DNA of 33,305 nt from positions 1 through 33,305 of the forward strand of contig JBFWVD010000052.1 in NCBI GenBank assembly GCA_050246915.1, in the 5' to 3' direction. Under the pieces are notes generated by a model. That model did not search any database, was not told the origin of the DNA, and saw only the letters and a program-made list of their open reading frames with translations. Source of the DNA: JBFWVD01 sp050246915 (GTDB lineage: Bacteria; Actinomycetota; Acidimicrobiia; Acidimicrobiales; Ilumatobacteraceae). How positions within the stretch are numbered: position 1 is the first letter of the stretch; each line of letters begins with the position of its first letter. Of this stretch, positions 7,298 through 15,113 are shown in pieces. The position numbers were made by a program, and so were the translations under genes.

Positions 7298-9225
7298 TGG
7301 CGCACTCCTCCGACCTCATCGCCACAGACATCGAGGCCTATCTCTACGCCCACGAGCACAAGGACCTGCTGCGCTTCATCACGTGTGGCAGCGTCGACGA
7401 CGGCAAGAGCACGCTCATCGGACGATTGTTGTACGAATCGCACATGGTCTTCGAGGACCACTTGGCCGCCCTCGAAGCCGACTCCAAGAAGGTCGGCACC
7501 CAAGGCGGTGATCTCGACTTCGCGCTCTTGCTCGACGGGCTGAGCGCCGAGCGCGAGCAGGGCATCACCATCGACGTGGCCTATCGGTTCTTCTCCACCG
7601 ACAAGCGAAAGTTCATCGTGGCCGACACCCCCGGCCACGAGCAGTACACCCGCAACATGGTGACCGGAGCGTCCACTGCCGACGTGGCGGTCATCCTCAT
7701 CGACGCCCGCAAAGGTGTGTTGACGCAGACCCGTCGTCATTCGTATCTCGTGTCGCTGGTGGGCATCAGCAAGATCGTGCTGGCCATCAACAAGATGGAC
7801 CTGGTGGATTACTCAGAGGCGCGGGCCAAGGAGATCACCCAGGAGTACACGGCGTTCGCCGCGCAATTGGGACTGACGGACATCACGGTCATCCCGATGT
7901 CGGCCCTCAAGGGTGAGAACATCGTGGAGCCCAGCGCGGCGATGACGTGGAACCACGGCCCGACGTTGATGGGTTACCTCGAAACGGTGCATGTGGCCCG
8001 TGATGCGGCCGACGGGCCGCTGCGCATGCCGGTGCAGTGGGTGAATCGGCCCAACCTCGACTTCCGTGGGTTCTCCGGGCAGATCGTGTCGGGAACGGTG
8101 ACACCCGGTGACACCATCCTTGTCCTGCCCGCCGGGACGACCACCACCATCTCCTCGATCGTGCTCGGCGACAACACGCTGGAGCGCGCCGTGGCCGGGC
8201 AGTCGGTGACGCTCACCTTCGCCGACGAGGTGGATGCCAGCCGCGGCGACCTGATCTGTGCGGGCGACTCGCCGGCGGAGGTTGCTGATCAGTTCGAGGC
8301 GCACGTGGTGTGGATGAGCGAGCAACCGATGTTGCCCGGGCGTCCCTATCTCATCAAGGCCGGCACGCGCACCATCACCGGAACCGTCAACCACCCCAAG
8401 TACAAGGTGAACGTCAACACCCTCGAGCAGTTGGCGGCCACGACACTCGAGCTCAACGAGATCGGCGTTTGCAACATCCGCCTCGATCGGCCCATCGCCT
8501 TCGATGCGTACACCACGAACCGGGACATGGGCGGGTTCATCATCATCGACCGCGTCACCAACGACACGGTCGGCGTCGGCATGTTGCACTTCGCCCTCCG
8601 GCGCAGTCACAACATCCACTGGCAATCGGTCACCGTGGACAAGGCGGCGCGCTCGCGTCTGAACGGCACCATCCCCGGCGTCTTGTGGTTCACCGGTCTG
8701 TCCGGGGCGGGCAAGTCGACCATCGCGAACCTGGTGGAACGACGACTGCACTCGATGGGTGTGCACACATATCTGCTCGATGGCGACAACGTGCGCCACG
8801 GACTCAACGGCGACCTCGGCTTCACCGATGCCGATCGGGTCGAGAACATCAGGCGGGTCGCCGAGGTGTCGCGTCTCATGGTCGACGCCGGTCTGGTTGT
8901 GCTCGTGTCGTTCATCTCCCCGTTCCGCGCCGAGCGGGCGTTGGCCCGGTCGCTCGTCGAAGCCCACGAGTTCATCGAAGTGCACATCGACACCCCGCTC
9001 GAGGTAGCCGAGGGACGAGACCCCAAGGGGCTGTACCGCAAGGCTCGTCGCGGCGAGCTGGCTCACTTCACGGGCATCGACTCGCCCTACGAGCCGCCGG
9101 AGAACGCCGAGATCCGCATCGACACCGTGGCGCGCACCGCTGAGGAGGCCGCCGCCGACATCGTGGCGTACCTCGAGAACACGTTGCTCGCGCCGCGCTT
9201 CGTCGACCAGGACCCGTCGATCTGA
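7297..9225 (+). CDS. cysNC: Bifunctional sulfate adenylyltransferase subunit 1/adenylylsulfate kinase
   Basis: This is a 642-residue fusion of the CysN GTPase and the CysC kinase, as in mycobacteria. The N-terminal GTPase has GSVDDGKST at 31-39, DTPGH at 110-114 and NKMD at 165-168, followed by EF-Tu-like beta domains to about 450. The APS kinase part has its P-loop GLSGAGKST at 467-475, then DGDNVRHGLN and SFISPFRAER. It drives APS synthesis by GTP hydrolysis and phosphorylates APS to PAPS. The ATG overlaps the cysD stop by one base, with GAGGGG upstream at about 7283-7288. No reductase (cysH) or transporter lies in the window, so the pathway is completed elsewhere. Confidence 0.97.
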   Translation: MAHSSDLIATDIEAYLYAHEHKDLLRFITCGSVDDGKSTLIGRLLYESHMVFEDHLAALEADSKKVGTQGGDLDFALLLDGLSAEREQGITIDVAYRFFSTDKRKFIVADTPGHEQYTRNMVTGASTADVAVILIDARKGVLTQTRRHSYLVSLVGISKIVLAINKMDLVDYSEARAKEITQEYTAFAAQLGLTDITVIPMSALKGENIVEPSAAMTWNHGPTLMGYLETVHVARDAADGPLRMPVQWVNRPNLDFRGFSGQIVSGTVTPGDTILVLPAGTTTTISSIVLGDNTLERAVAGQSVTLTFADEVDASRGDLICAGDSPAEVADQFEAHVVWMSEQPMLPGRPYLIKAGTRTITGTVNHPKYKVNVNTLEQLAATTLELNEIGVCNIRLDRPIAFDAYTTNRDMGGFIIIDRVTNDTVGVGMLHFALRRSHNIHWQSVTVDKAARSRLNGTIPGVLWFTGLSGAGKSTIANLVERRLHSMGVHTYLLDGDNVRHGLNGDLGFTDADRVENIRRVAEVSRLMVDAGLVVLVSFISPFRAERALARSLVEAHEFIEVHIDTPLEVAEGRDPKGLYRKARRGELAHFTGIDSPYEPPENAEIRIDTVARTAEEAAADIVAYLENTLLAPRFVDQDPSI

Positions 9226-9232
9226 TCTCGCC

Positions 9233-9260
9233 TGAAGATGGTCTCACCCGGCCATCTTCA
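9233..9260. terminator. Hairpin between cysNC and the convergent cupin gene
   Basis: TGAAGATGG (9233-9241) and CCATCTTCA (9252-9260) form a perfect 9-bp stem with a 10-base loop. It begins eight bases after the cysNC stop and overlaps the last codons of the cupin gene. There is no T tract, so termination is inferred from position. Confidence 0.55.
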
Positions 9261-9630
9261 CCAGCATGTGGTCCATCACCGCGCTGTGCTCGACCTGAGG
9301 GCTGAACAGGATGACTTCGGCGTCGTCGACCACGCGCACGCTGTGGCCGGACGGCCAGTAGAACAGGTCCTGACCGCTGCAGATCTCCTCGGTGCCGTCG
9401 GTGTAGGTCACCACGACCTGTCCCGTGATCATGAACCCCCAATGGGCAGATTGGCAGGCGTCGTCCTTCAGTCCGGCGAGCAGCGGGGCGATGTCGGTTC
9501 CGGCACCGAGGGAGAAGTACTCGGCACCCAGTGACGTCAGGGCCGGAAGATCTCCGAAGTCGAGGGTCTGGCGGACGATGGCGCCAGGGACGTTGAACTT
9601 CACGGGAATGTCGGTCTTGGCAATGCGCAT
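9244..9630 (-). CDS. Cupin-domain protein
   Basis: This is a 128-residue single-domain cupin. The core runs from about 60 to 112 with HWGFMITGQVVVTYTDG (63-79) and YWPSGHSV (91-98), which hold candidate metal ligands His63 and His96. Upstream ATG 9687 is in frame, but ATG 9630 has a clear GGGAGGA ribosome site and is preferred. It is divergent from the thioesterase at 9758. Function is unknown: small cupins of this type can be ligand sensors or metal-dependent enzymes. Confidence 0.8.
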   Translation of the reverse strand: MRIAKTDIPVKFNVPGAIVRQTLDFGDLPALTSLGAEYFSLGAGTDIAPLLAGLKDDACQSAHWGFMITGQVVVTYTDGTEEICSGQDLFYWPSGHSVRVVDDAEVILFSPQVEHSAVMDHMLVKMAG

Positions 9631-9714
9631 GATGGTTTCCTCCCTCGTCGTGTCGCAGGCCAGATGGCGTTGCGGCTGTTGCTTCACTCAAGTCGCTCGA
9701 GGTGCCCGCGCATA

Positions 9715-9749
9715 GTTCAAATACTGAACCGTTGGGGGCGCTCTACGAT
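9715..9749 (+). promoter_or_regulatory. Candidate operator and leaderless promoter of the FlK-like thioesterase
   Basis: GTTCA (9715-9719) and TGAAC (9725-9729) are inverted around AATAC, forming a 15-bp palindrome where a -35 box would lie. TACGAT at 9744-9749 fits an actinobacterial -10 box. The ATG at 9758 follows by eight bases and has no ribosome site, which fits a leaderless transcript repressed from the palindrome. The regulator is unknown. Confidence 0.4.
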
Positions 9750-9757
9750 CAACCGCC

Positions 9758-10183
9758 ATGAAACCCACGTTGACTGCAGGCCTGAAGCACCAGATGACCT
9801 ACGTCGTGCCCGAGAACAAGACGGTGCCGCACGTGTTCGAGGACTCGCCGCAGTTCCAGGTGATGCCCAAGGTGTTCGCTACCGCGTTCTTGGTGGGCCT
9901 GCTCGAGCGAGCCTGCATCGAGGGGCTCATGGCCCACCTCGATTGGCCCGAGGAACAGACCGTCGGGACCCACATCGACGTGTCACATCTGGCCGCCACT
10001 CCCCCGGGCATGACCGTCACCGTCGACGTGGAGTTGATCGAGGTGGACAAGCGGCGCCTGGTGTTCGAGGTGTCGGCCAGCGATGGCATCGACGTGATCT
10101 CACGAGGACGTCACGAGCGGTTCGTGGTCAACGCCGAGAAGTTCAACGCTGGCATTGCGGCCAAGGCGGCCAAGGCGGGCTGA
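9758..10183 (+). CDS. Hot-dog thioesterase, fluoroacetyl-CoA thioesterase (FlK) like
   Basis: The 141 residues resemble FlK of Streptomyces cattleya throughout, including FATAFLVGLLE (40-50), SHLAATPPGMTVTV and the RHERFVVNAEKFNA tail. The FlK catalytic residues Thr42, Glu50 and His76 correspond here to Thr42, Glu50 and His77. It should hydrolyse a short acyl-CoA thioester. Whether it is specific for fluoroacetyl-CoA is not visible, and many bacteria carry homologues without fluoroacetate metabolism. The gene seems to be leaderless. A strong hairpin follows the stop. Confidence 0.82.
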   Translation: MKPTLTAGLKHQMTYVVPENKTVPHVFEDSPQFQVMPKVFATAFLVGLLERACIEGLMAHLDWPEEQTVGTHIDVSHLAATPPGMTVTVDVELIEVDKRRLVFEVSASDGIDVISRGRHERFVVNAEKFNAGIAAKAAKAG

Positions 10184-10199
10184 ACGCGTGCATCGATGA

Positions 10200-10235
10200 G
10201 GGTGGGTGGGAACGAGGCGGCGCTCCCACCCACCC
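10200..10235. terminator. Bidirectional terminator hairpin
   Basis: GGGTGGGTGGGA (10200-10211) and TCCCACCCACCC (10224-10235) form a perfect 12-bp stem with a 12-base loop. It lies between the convergent thioesterase and PepSY genes, 16 and 4 bp from their stops. No long T tract is present. Confidence 0.7.
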
Positions 10236-10239
10236 GTTC

Positions 10240-11826
10240 TCACGCCGGAGTCGGTGCCTCGGTCGGTGTCGGTCGATCGTGTTGACCGAACATGCGTCGT
10301 AGGCGCCCATTGCGACGGATGACGAACTTGTCGAGCATCAAGATGGCGAACGCGGACGCCCCCCACAGCGGATAGAGCACCGCCATGATCATCGTGATGA
10401 CGATGAGCTTGTTGGCCATCCGTAGATCTCGTGGCCGGCGTGGCGTTCCCAGCGTGCCCTTGCGCCGACGCTTGGAGTACATCACCACCGCGCTGACCAC
10501 CGACCAGATGGTGAGCACACACAGCGCGGTCATGAAGATGCGGCTGAACAACCCGAGCTGCGTCCCCATGTGGACGCTCACCAGGGTGTCGATGCCACGG
10601 GAGATGCCGCCGTATCCCCACACGTTGAACTCGCCCAGCGTGTTGCCGCTGAACTGATCGACGTACACGTCCTTGGCCTCACCGGTCTTGCGGGGCCACG
10701 AGTTCGACAACGTGAAGCTGCCGTAGGTGGGATTGCCGGCCTCGTCCTCGCCGATCGATGGGTAGTAGATCGAGTAGCCCGGCTTCATGCCCTCCTGCTT
10801 GCCGATGTCGATGAGCGACTGCAGACCGATCTGGGCGGGCAAGGTGGTGGGGTCGACGCCGTCGTTCGCGGAGTTCGGGATCGCGTTCGACGCGGTGTTC
10901 CAGTTGATGCGGTTGCCGAAGCGGTCGAGATCGCCCCGGGTGGCCAGTGTCGAATCGGGTTGTGCCGATTCCTGGTTCGGCGTGATCTTGTTGGCCAGCG
11001 AGCCGAAGTTCTGGCCCCAATAGGAGGCCCACGGCATGCCCGACACCAAGGTGAGCAACAACATCGCCGACATGAGCACGCCCGACACGGCATGCATGTC
11101 GCGCCAACGGGCCCGTCCCTTCTTGCCGAGTCGCAGGCCGAACAGCGAACGGGTCCGCTGCGGCGTCGCCATGCCGGTCTTGCGGGGCCACCACAGGTAC
11201 AGCCCGCTCACGAGCAACACGAACGCCCAGCCGCCGAAGATCTCGAGCACCATGTCGCCGACGACATACTCCTGCATGATCGCCCCGTCACCGAGGATGC
11301 CGCTGAGCGACGGCAGCTTCACGGTCACCTTCTCTTCGTTGATGTTCAAATAGCCGTGGAGACGATTGGCGAGGCCGACGATGCCGACCTCGCCCGTGGC
11401 CGTCCCCAACACCTCGCTGGTGTACGGGTCGACGAAAACCTGCGTGCCGTCCTCGAGCCAGAAGGCGGTCGACGAGGTCGAGTTCCGCGGCACGTCCACC
11501 TGGGTGATCGGGTTGTCGGGGTTCGCGGTGACGACGGCAGCGGACTGGGCGTCGAACGATTGCCACTCGCCGATGTCGCTGACGGTGCGCAGATCATTGC
11601 GAGCCCAATCGGTGATCGGCTGCGAGTACAAGATGACCAGGCCGGTGAGGGCCATGAGCACCATGAACGGCGCAGCGAACACGCCGGCATAGAAATGCGT
11701 CCGCCAGATCGTCCGCCAGCGGCGACTCGCAGCGTCGGCCCGCTCGGCTTCGGTGCGCACCGAACCGGCTCGCACCGGAACGCTGCCGCCACCGGCGCCC
11801 CCGCCGGCGTACTCCAGATTCGACAT
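10240..11826 (-). CDS. PepSY-associated transmembrane protein (PiuB-like)
   Basis: The 528 residues form a PepSY_TM-type inner-membrane protein. Hydrophobic helices lie at about 46-68, 196-213, 246-266 and 440-462, with a further one near 490-512. Two large external segments separate them. Conserved histidines occur near helix ends (His44, His157, His245). The family is linked to metal or siderophore uptake and extracytoplasmic electron transfer, without a firm activity. GGGAGGA before ATG 11826 fixes the start; the open frame upstream to 12120 is not family-like. It is divergent from a copper chaperone (115 bp between starts), which suggests a role in copper handling. Confidence 0.85.
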   Translation of the reverse strand: MSNLEYAGGGAGGGSVPVRAGSVRTEAERADAASRRWRTIWRTHFYAGVFAAPFMVLMALTGLVILYSQPITDWARNDLRTVSDIGEWQSFDAQSAAVVTANPDNPITQVDVPRNSTSSTAFWLEDGTQVFVDPYTSEVLGTATGEVGIVGLANRLHGYLNINEEKVTVKLPSLSGILGDGAIMQEYVVGDMVLEIFGGWAFVLLVSGLYLWWPRKTGMATPQRTRSLFGLRLGKKGRARWRDMHAVSGVLMSAMLLLTLVSGMPWASYWGQNFGSLANKITPNQESAQPDSTLATRGDLDRFGNRINWNTASNAIPNSANDGVDPTTLPAQIGLQSLIDIGKQEGMKPGYSIYYPSIGEDEAGNPTYGSFTLSNSWPRKTGEAKDVYVDQFSGNTLGEFNVWGYGGISRGIDTLVSVHMGTQLGLFSRIFMTALCVLTIWSVVSAVVMYSKRRRKGTLGTPRRPRDLRMANKLIVITMIMAVLYPLWGASAFAILMLDKFVIRRNGRLRRMFGQHDRPTPTEAPTPA

Positions 11827-11890
11827 GGACGTTGTCCTCCCAGATGACGAAGTTCGGGCAACTGTCGATCGTCGGGGTGTGGGAGTTCCC

Positions 11891-11916
11891 GGGAATAGAA
11901 GATCTCGCGGGGCGTC
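11891..11916 (+). promoter_or_regulatory. Possible ECF-type promoter upstream of the PCu(A)C gene
   Basis: GGGAAT at 11891-11896 and CGTC at 11913-11916, 16 bases apart, resemble the -35 and -10 elements of ECF sigma promoters. The pair lies 26 bp before the PCu(A)C start. An ECF sigma gene lies at 22948-23460, but nothing links the two directly. Confidence 0.2.
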
Positions 11917-11941
11917 GGTGGCTGTACCAAGATGTCGGCCC

Positions 11942-12502
11942 ATGCGCAGTGGTTCGTTCCGACGACGAGCGCCAGGCACAATCCCTTGGGCAGGAGTCGC
12001 CTTGGTGGCGTCAATCGCAATTGTCGCAAGTGGATGTGGTGGTGGCGACGGGCCATCGACGTTGTCGGTCAGCGGAGCATGGGCTCGCCCCACGCCGGCC
12101 AGCGCCGACAACGCCGACAACGCCGTGGTCTATTTGTCGATCGTCAGCCCGATCGACGACGAGATCGTCGCGGTGTCGGTCCCCGAGTCGGTCGCCGCGG
12201 AAGCGCAACTGCACGAGTCGATGGAGGCGGGCGACTCGGGCGCCCATCAGCACGGAGGGTCGAGCGGCGGTGTGGCCAGCGACTCGACGGGATCCGGCAC
12301 CGCTGTGATGATCATGGAGCCGCTCGCATCGGTGCCGCTGAAGGCGAAGTCCGTCGTGAACTTCGAGCCCGGTGGCAAACACATCATGCTCGTCGGCCTG
12401 GCCGGTCCGCTGGTGCGCGGGCAGCACTTCGACATCACCATCACGATGAAGAGCGCGTCACCATTGGTCGCGTCGGTCGCCGTGCAGGACAACGCTCCCT
12501 GA
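11942..12502 (+). CDS. PCu(A)C-domain periplasmic copper chaperone lipoprotein
   Basis: This is a 186-residue exported lipoprotein. A basic start and hydrophobic helix (15-30) end in the lipobox ASGC with Cys32. The PCu(A)C domain follows, with Cu(I) ligands His91 and Met94 in HESM, a methionine at 123 or 125, and His147 and Met149 in HIM. A His/Gly/Ser-rich insertion at 101-122 (AHQHGG) separates the ligand pairs and could bind extra copper. Such chaperones deliver copper to cytochrome oxidase. The start has only a weak ribosome site. It is divergent from the PepSY membrane protein and followed by a strong terminator. Confidence 0.9.
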   Translation: MRSGSFRRRAPGTIPWAGVALVASIAIVASGCGGGDGPSTLSVSGAWARPTPASADNADNAVVYLSIVSPIDDEIVAVSVPESVAAEAQLHESMEAGDSGAHQHGGSSGGVASDSTGSGTAVMIMEPLASVPLKAKSVVNFEPGGKHIMLVGLAGPLVRGQHFDITITMKSASPLVASVAVQDNAP

Positions 12503-12507
12503 ACGCG

Positions 12508-12537
12508 CTGATGGCGGCCCGTGAGGGCCGCCATCAG
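12508..12537. terminator. Strong hairpin terminator
   Basis: CTGATGGCGGCCC (12508-12520) and GGGCCGCCATCAG (12525-12537) form a perfect 13-bp stem around a GTGA tetraloop. It starts five bases after the PCu(A)C stop and lies between two convergent genes. Confidence 0.8.
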
Positions 12538-12590
12538 ATGGAACGGGTCTTGCTGAACTGTGTTGAGCCTGTGGCAGTCGACCTTGTGGA

Positions 12591-13949
12591 TCAACCGAGC
12601 TTGGGCATGAAGCAGCTCGACGCGAGATCGCCGGTCTGGCCGTTGCCCGGGGTGCCGGAAGAGACCGTGGCGAACTTGCCGTCCTTCATCGAGAAGGCCC
12701 AGAAGCAACTCAGCGCCGGCGAGTTGGTGCCGGCAGTGAACGTGACCGGCGAGGCGAGCAAGCCGTCGAGGGTCTCGTTCTTGATGGTCTGGTACGCAGC
12801 GGTGACGTCAGCGGGCGTCGTGGTGGCGCCGGCCTTGGCCATCGTCTTGCGGAACAGCTCGAGGGCAGTCCATGCCGCGGTGCCGGCCTGGGAGCGGTAC
12901 TCCTCACCCTTCTTGTAGGTGTCCATCACGGTGCGGAACTGCTTCACCGGGGCGGCCTCGGACCACCACGGGAACGAAGCGATGCTGCCACCGAAGTTGA
13001 CACCCTTGACGGCCTCGAACTTGTCAGCCTGAACGGTGGCCGATGAAGCGCCGAAGGTGCCCGTGAAACCCTGCTTCTGGCAGTCAGCGGCGAGGCGCAG
13101 GCCCGGAGCAACCGACATGGAGATCTGCACCCAATCGACCTTGAGCTCGATGAGCTTGAGGCACTCGGCGGTGTAGTTCGGAGCCGTCGCTGCCGCGGTG
13201 ACGAGACCGCCGTAGGCGATGGGGGTCGGGATCTGCGGGGCGACCGCGCCGTAGAGCTTGCCGCCCTCGGCACAGGCCGGGACCTCGGCACACACGGCTG
13301 CGCCGTAGTTCTTGGCGCCGTTGGCCGCTGCGGCGAACACGCCGGAGGCCGCCGTGACCGGGTTGGTGCTGGTGATCATGAAGTAGTTCGGCTTGCCGAG
13401 CCAGATCGCGGCGGCGTTGGTGGAGCCACCGATCACGGGGACCTTGGCGGTCTCGAGGTAGTCGGCCATGGCCGTCTCGGAGGTGGTGTCGAGGATGATG
13501 ATGGCGGAGACCTTGTCCTGCTCGACCAGCTTCTTGGCGGCGGCCTGAGCCTGCGCCGACTGGGCAGCGGTGTCTTCGACGATCACCTTCACCGGGCGAC
13601 CGGCGATGCCTCCGAGCTCGGTGTTGACCCACGATTCCCAGGCCGACGCGACGTTGCCGCTGTAGGGGCTGTAGGAGCTTGCCGAGGTGCCGGTGAGGGC
13701 CGTGGCGAGGCCGATCTTGATCGGTTCGCCCGTGGGGGCGGCGACGGTGGTCGCTGCTGCGGCTTCAGTGGTTGTTGCCCCGGCGGCTTCGGTGGTAGCT
13801 GCGCCGGCCGCGGTAGTGCTGGCGCCCTCCGCGGTGGTGCTGGCGCTGTCGCCACCGTCGTCGCCGCACGCGGCAGCAAGGCCGGTGAACGCCAACAGGA
13901 CGCCGATCGCACCAATGGCACGCGAGTGCCTTCTCGTTGAACGATTCAT
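12591..13949 (-). CDS. ABC transporter substrate-binding lipoprotein, branched-chain amino acid type
   Basis: The 452 residues form a Peripla_BP_6-type receptor. The signal sequence ends in GLAAAC with lipid-anchor Cys28. A Thr/Ala/Glu-rich linker at about 36-78 carries imperfect repeats of TTEAAGA, followed by the two-lobe binding domain (EPIKIGLATALTG onwards). The family binds amino acids, amides, urea or aromatic acids for import; the ligand is not evident. GGGGGAGGAAACG before ATG 13949 sets the start. No permease or ATPase gene is present, so this is an orphan receptor here. A perfect palindrome lies at 14005-14029 upstream. Confidence 0.92.
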   Translation of the reverse strand: MNRSTRRHSRAIGAIGVLLAFTGLAAACGDDGGDSASTTAEGASTTAAGAATTEAAGATTTEAAAATTVAAPTGEPIKIGLATALTGTSASSYSPYSGNVASAWESWVNTELGGIAGRPVKVIVEDTAAQSAQAQAAAKKLVEQDKVSAIIILDTTSETAMADYLETAKVPVIGGSTNAAAIWLGKPNYFMITSTNPVTAASGVFAAAANGAKNYGAAVCAEVPACAEGGKLYGAVAPQIPTPIAYGGLVTAAATAPNYTAECLKLIELKVDWVQISMSVAPGLRLAADCQKQGFTGTFGASSATVQADKFEAVKGVNFGGSIASFPWWSEAAPVKQFRTVMDTYKKGEEYRSQAGTAAWTALELFRKTMAKAGATTTPADVTAAYQTIKNETLDGLLASPVTFTAGTNSPALSCFWAFSMKDGKFATVSSGTPGNGQTGDLASSCFMPKLG

Positions 13950-13962
13950 TCGTTTCCTCCCC

Positions 13963-13979
13963 CGGACCAGATCGGTCCG
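13963..13979 (-). promoter_or_regulatory. Short leader hairpin of the substrate-binding protein gene
   Basis: CGGACC and GGTCCG form a 6-bp stem with a 5-base loop next to the ribosome site, ending 13 bases before the start codon. It resembles in geometry the leader hairpins of several genes at 25-32 kb. One such hairpin could arise by chance. Confidence 0.35.
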
Positions 13980-14004
13980 CGTGTGAGCGCCAGCCATCCC
14001 GGCA

Positions 14005-14029
14005 CTGACATTGATGAACACTATGTCAG
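14005..14029. promoter_or_regulatory. Palindromic operator candidate
   Basis: CTGACAT (14005-14011) and ATGTCAG (14023-14029) are perfect inverted arms separated by 11 bases. The site is 55 bp upstream of the substrate-binding protein start, in the longest intergenic stretch (13950-14236). Apart from this and the leader hairpin I see nothing else in that stretch. A dimeric repressor or activator site is likely. Confidence 0.45.
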
Positions 14030-14236
14030 AGGTGCAGGACGCTCTCGGCTCTCACCGGCACCGCGTCCCCCCTCGGTGTGACGAGAAACGGGCCATTTGG
14101 TGGGCGAACGTCGTCAACGTTGGTGTTTACCGGGGGATTCGTGCCGAGAGCACAAGGCGGCGCCGCAACTCGCCTGAGATCGCTATGACGAATGTCTCGT
14201 CGTGTTCGGTCGGCGTGCGAGCCGCACGCGGGGCGT

Positions 14237-15043
14237 TCACCGGGCGAGCAACGCCTCGATACGTTGCTTGGCCACGCGCGCCCGATCGAGCGGTGGTTCG
14301 GAGTCGCTCGTCGGATGGATCACCTCCGGCCCCACGATCTCGAGCGCTCCGATCTCATCGAGCACGGCGAGGACACGCTGCAGGTCGAACTCGCCGTCCC
14401 CGGGCATCAACCGCTTGGATGTGTCGTCCCACAACGTCCCGTTGATCTTGGCCGCGGCGTCGTTCAACTGCACGGCGAAGATCTTGTCGCCGGGGATCGT
14501 TGCCAGCAGGTCGAGGTCGGGGTCGCTACGGAAGAAGTGCCAGGTGTCGAACATGAGCCCGCCATTGGGCCGGTCGGCGGCTCGCACGATGTCCCAGGCG
14601 GTCCTCAGGTCGCCGACGGCGCTCATCGGCATGAACTCGAGATGGCACCGCACGCCCACTTCGGCGGCCATGTCACACAGGCGCGCGAAGTGCTCTGTCA
14701 ACGACTCCGGCTCGGCGGTGTGTGACGCAGCAATGGGCGACACCGACGGTGCCCCGATCTCGTTGCACATCTCCAGAACGGTCTCGACGCTGAATGTGGC
14801 GTGGATGAGTCGTGACTGCTTGTGCACCGGGTGCCAGTTCATGATCGGGTCCATCACCCACGTGAGCCCGCAGTCCTCTGCTCGATGGCGTAACTCTCGA
14901 CTGGTCACGCCACGACGCGTTGCGGCGTCGACATCCTGTGGTCCGAGCGACACCATCGAGTAACCGTTCGCTGTCGCGGCATGCATCCGATCATCGAGGT
15001 CGGAGTCGAATCCCACCGTTCCGGCCCACAACACCCATTCCAT
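14237..15043 (-). CDS. Sugar phosphate isomerase/epimerase-like TIM-barrel protein
   Basis: The 268 residues belong to the xylose isomerase-like/AP endonuclease 2 superfamily of metal-dependent TIM barrels. Candidate metal ligands follow the family pattern: Glu136 (HLEF), Asp166 and His169 (FDTWHF), Gln192 and Glu240 (VGPE). Such proteins isomerise or epimerise sugars, inosose or hydroxypyruvate; the substrate cannot be assigned. GGAGGG before ATG 15043 sets the start, eight codons inside the longest frame. It is divergent from the transglutaminase-like gene with 70 bp between starts. Confidence 0.8.
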   Translation of the reverse strand: MEWVLWAGTVGFDSDLDDRMHAATANGYSMVSLGPQDVDAATRRGVTSRELRHRAEDCGLTWVMDPIMNWHPVHKQSRLIHATFSVETVLEMCNEIGAPSVSPIAASHTAEPESLTEHFARLCDMAAEVGVRCHLEFMPMSAVGDLRTAWDIVRAADRPNGGLMFDTWHFFRSDPDLDLLATIPGDKIFAVQLNDAAAKINGTLWDDTSKRLMPGDGEFDLQRVLAVLDEIGALEIVGPEVIHPTSDSEPPLDRARVAKQRIEALLAR

Positions 15044-15113
15044 CGCTGCCCTCCGTTCGAGCCTCACCGTCGATTGCTGCGTTCGCGTTTCCGGTCGATC
15101 GTGTCAGACGATC

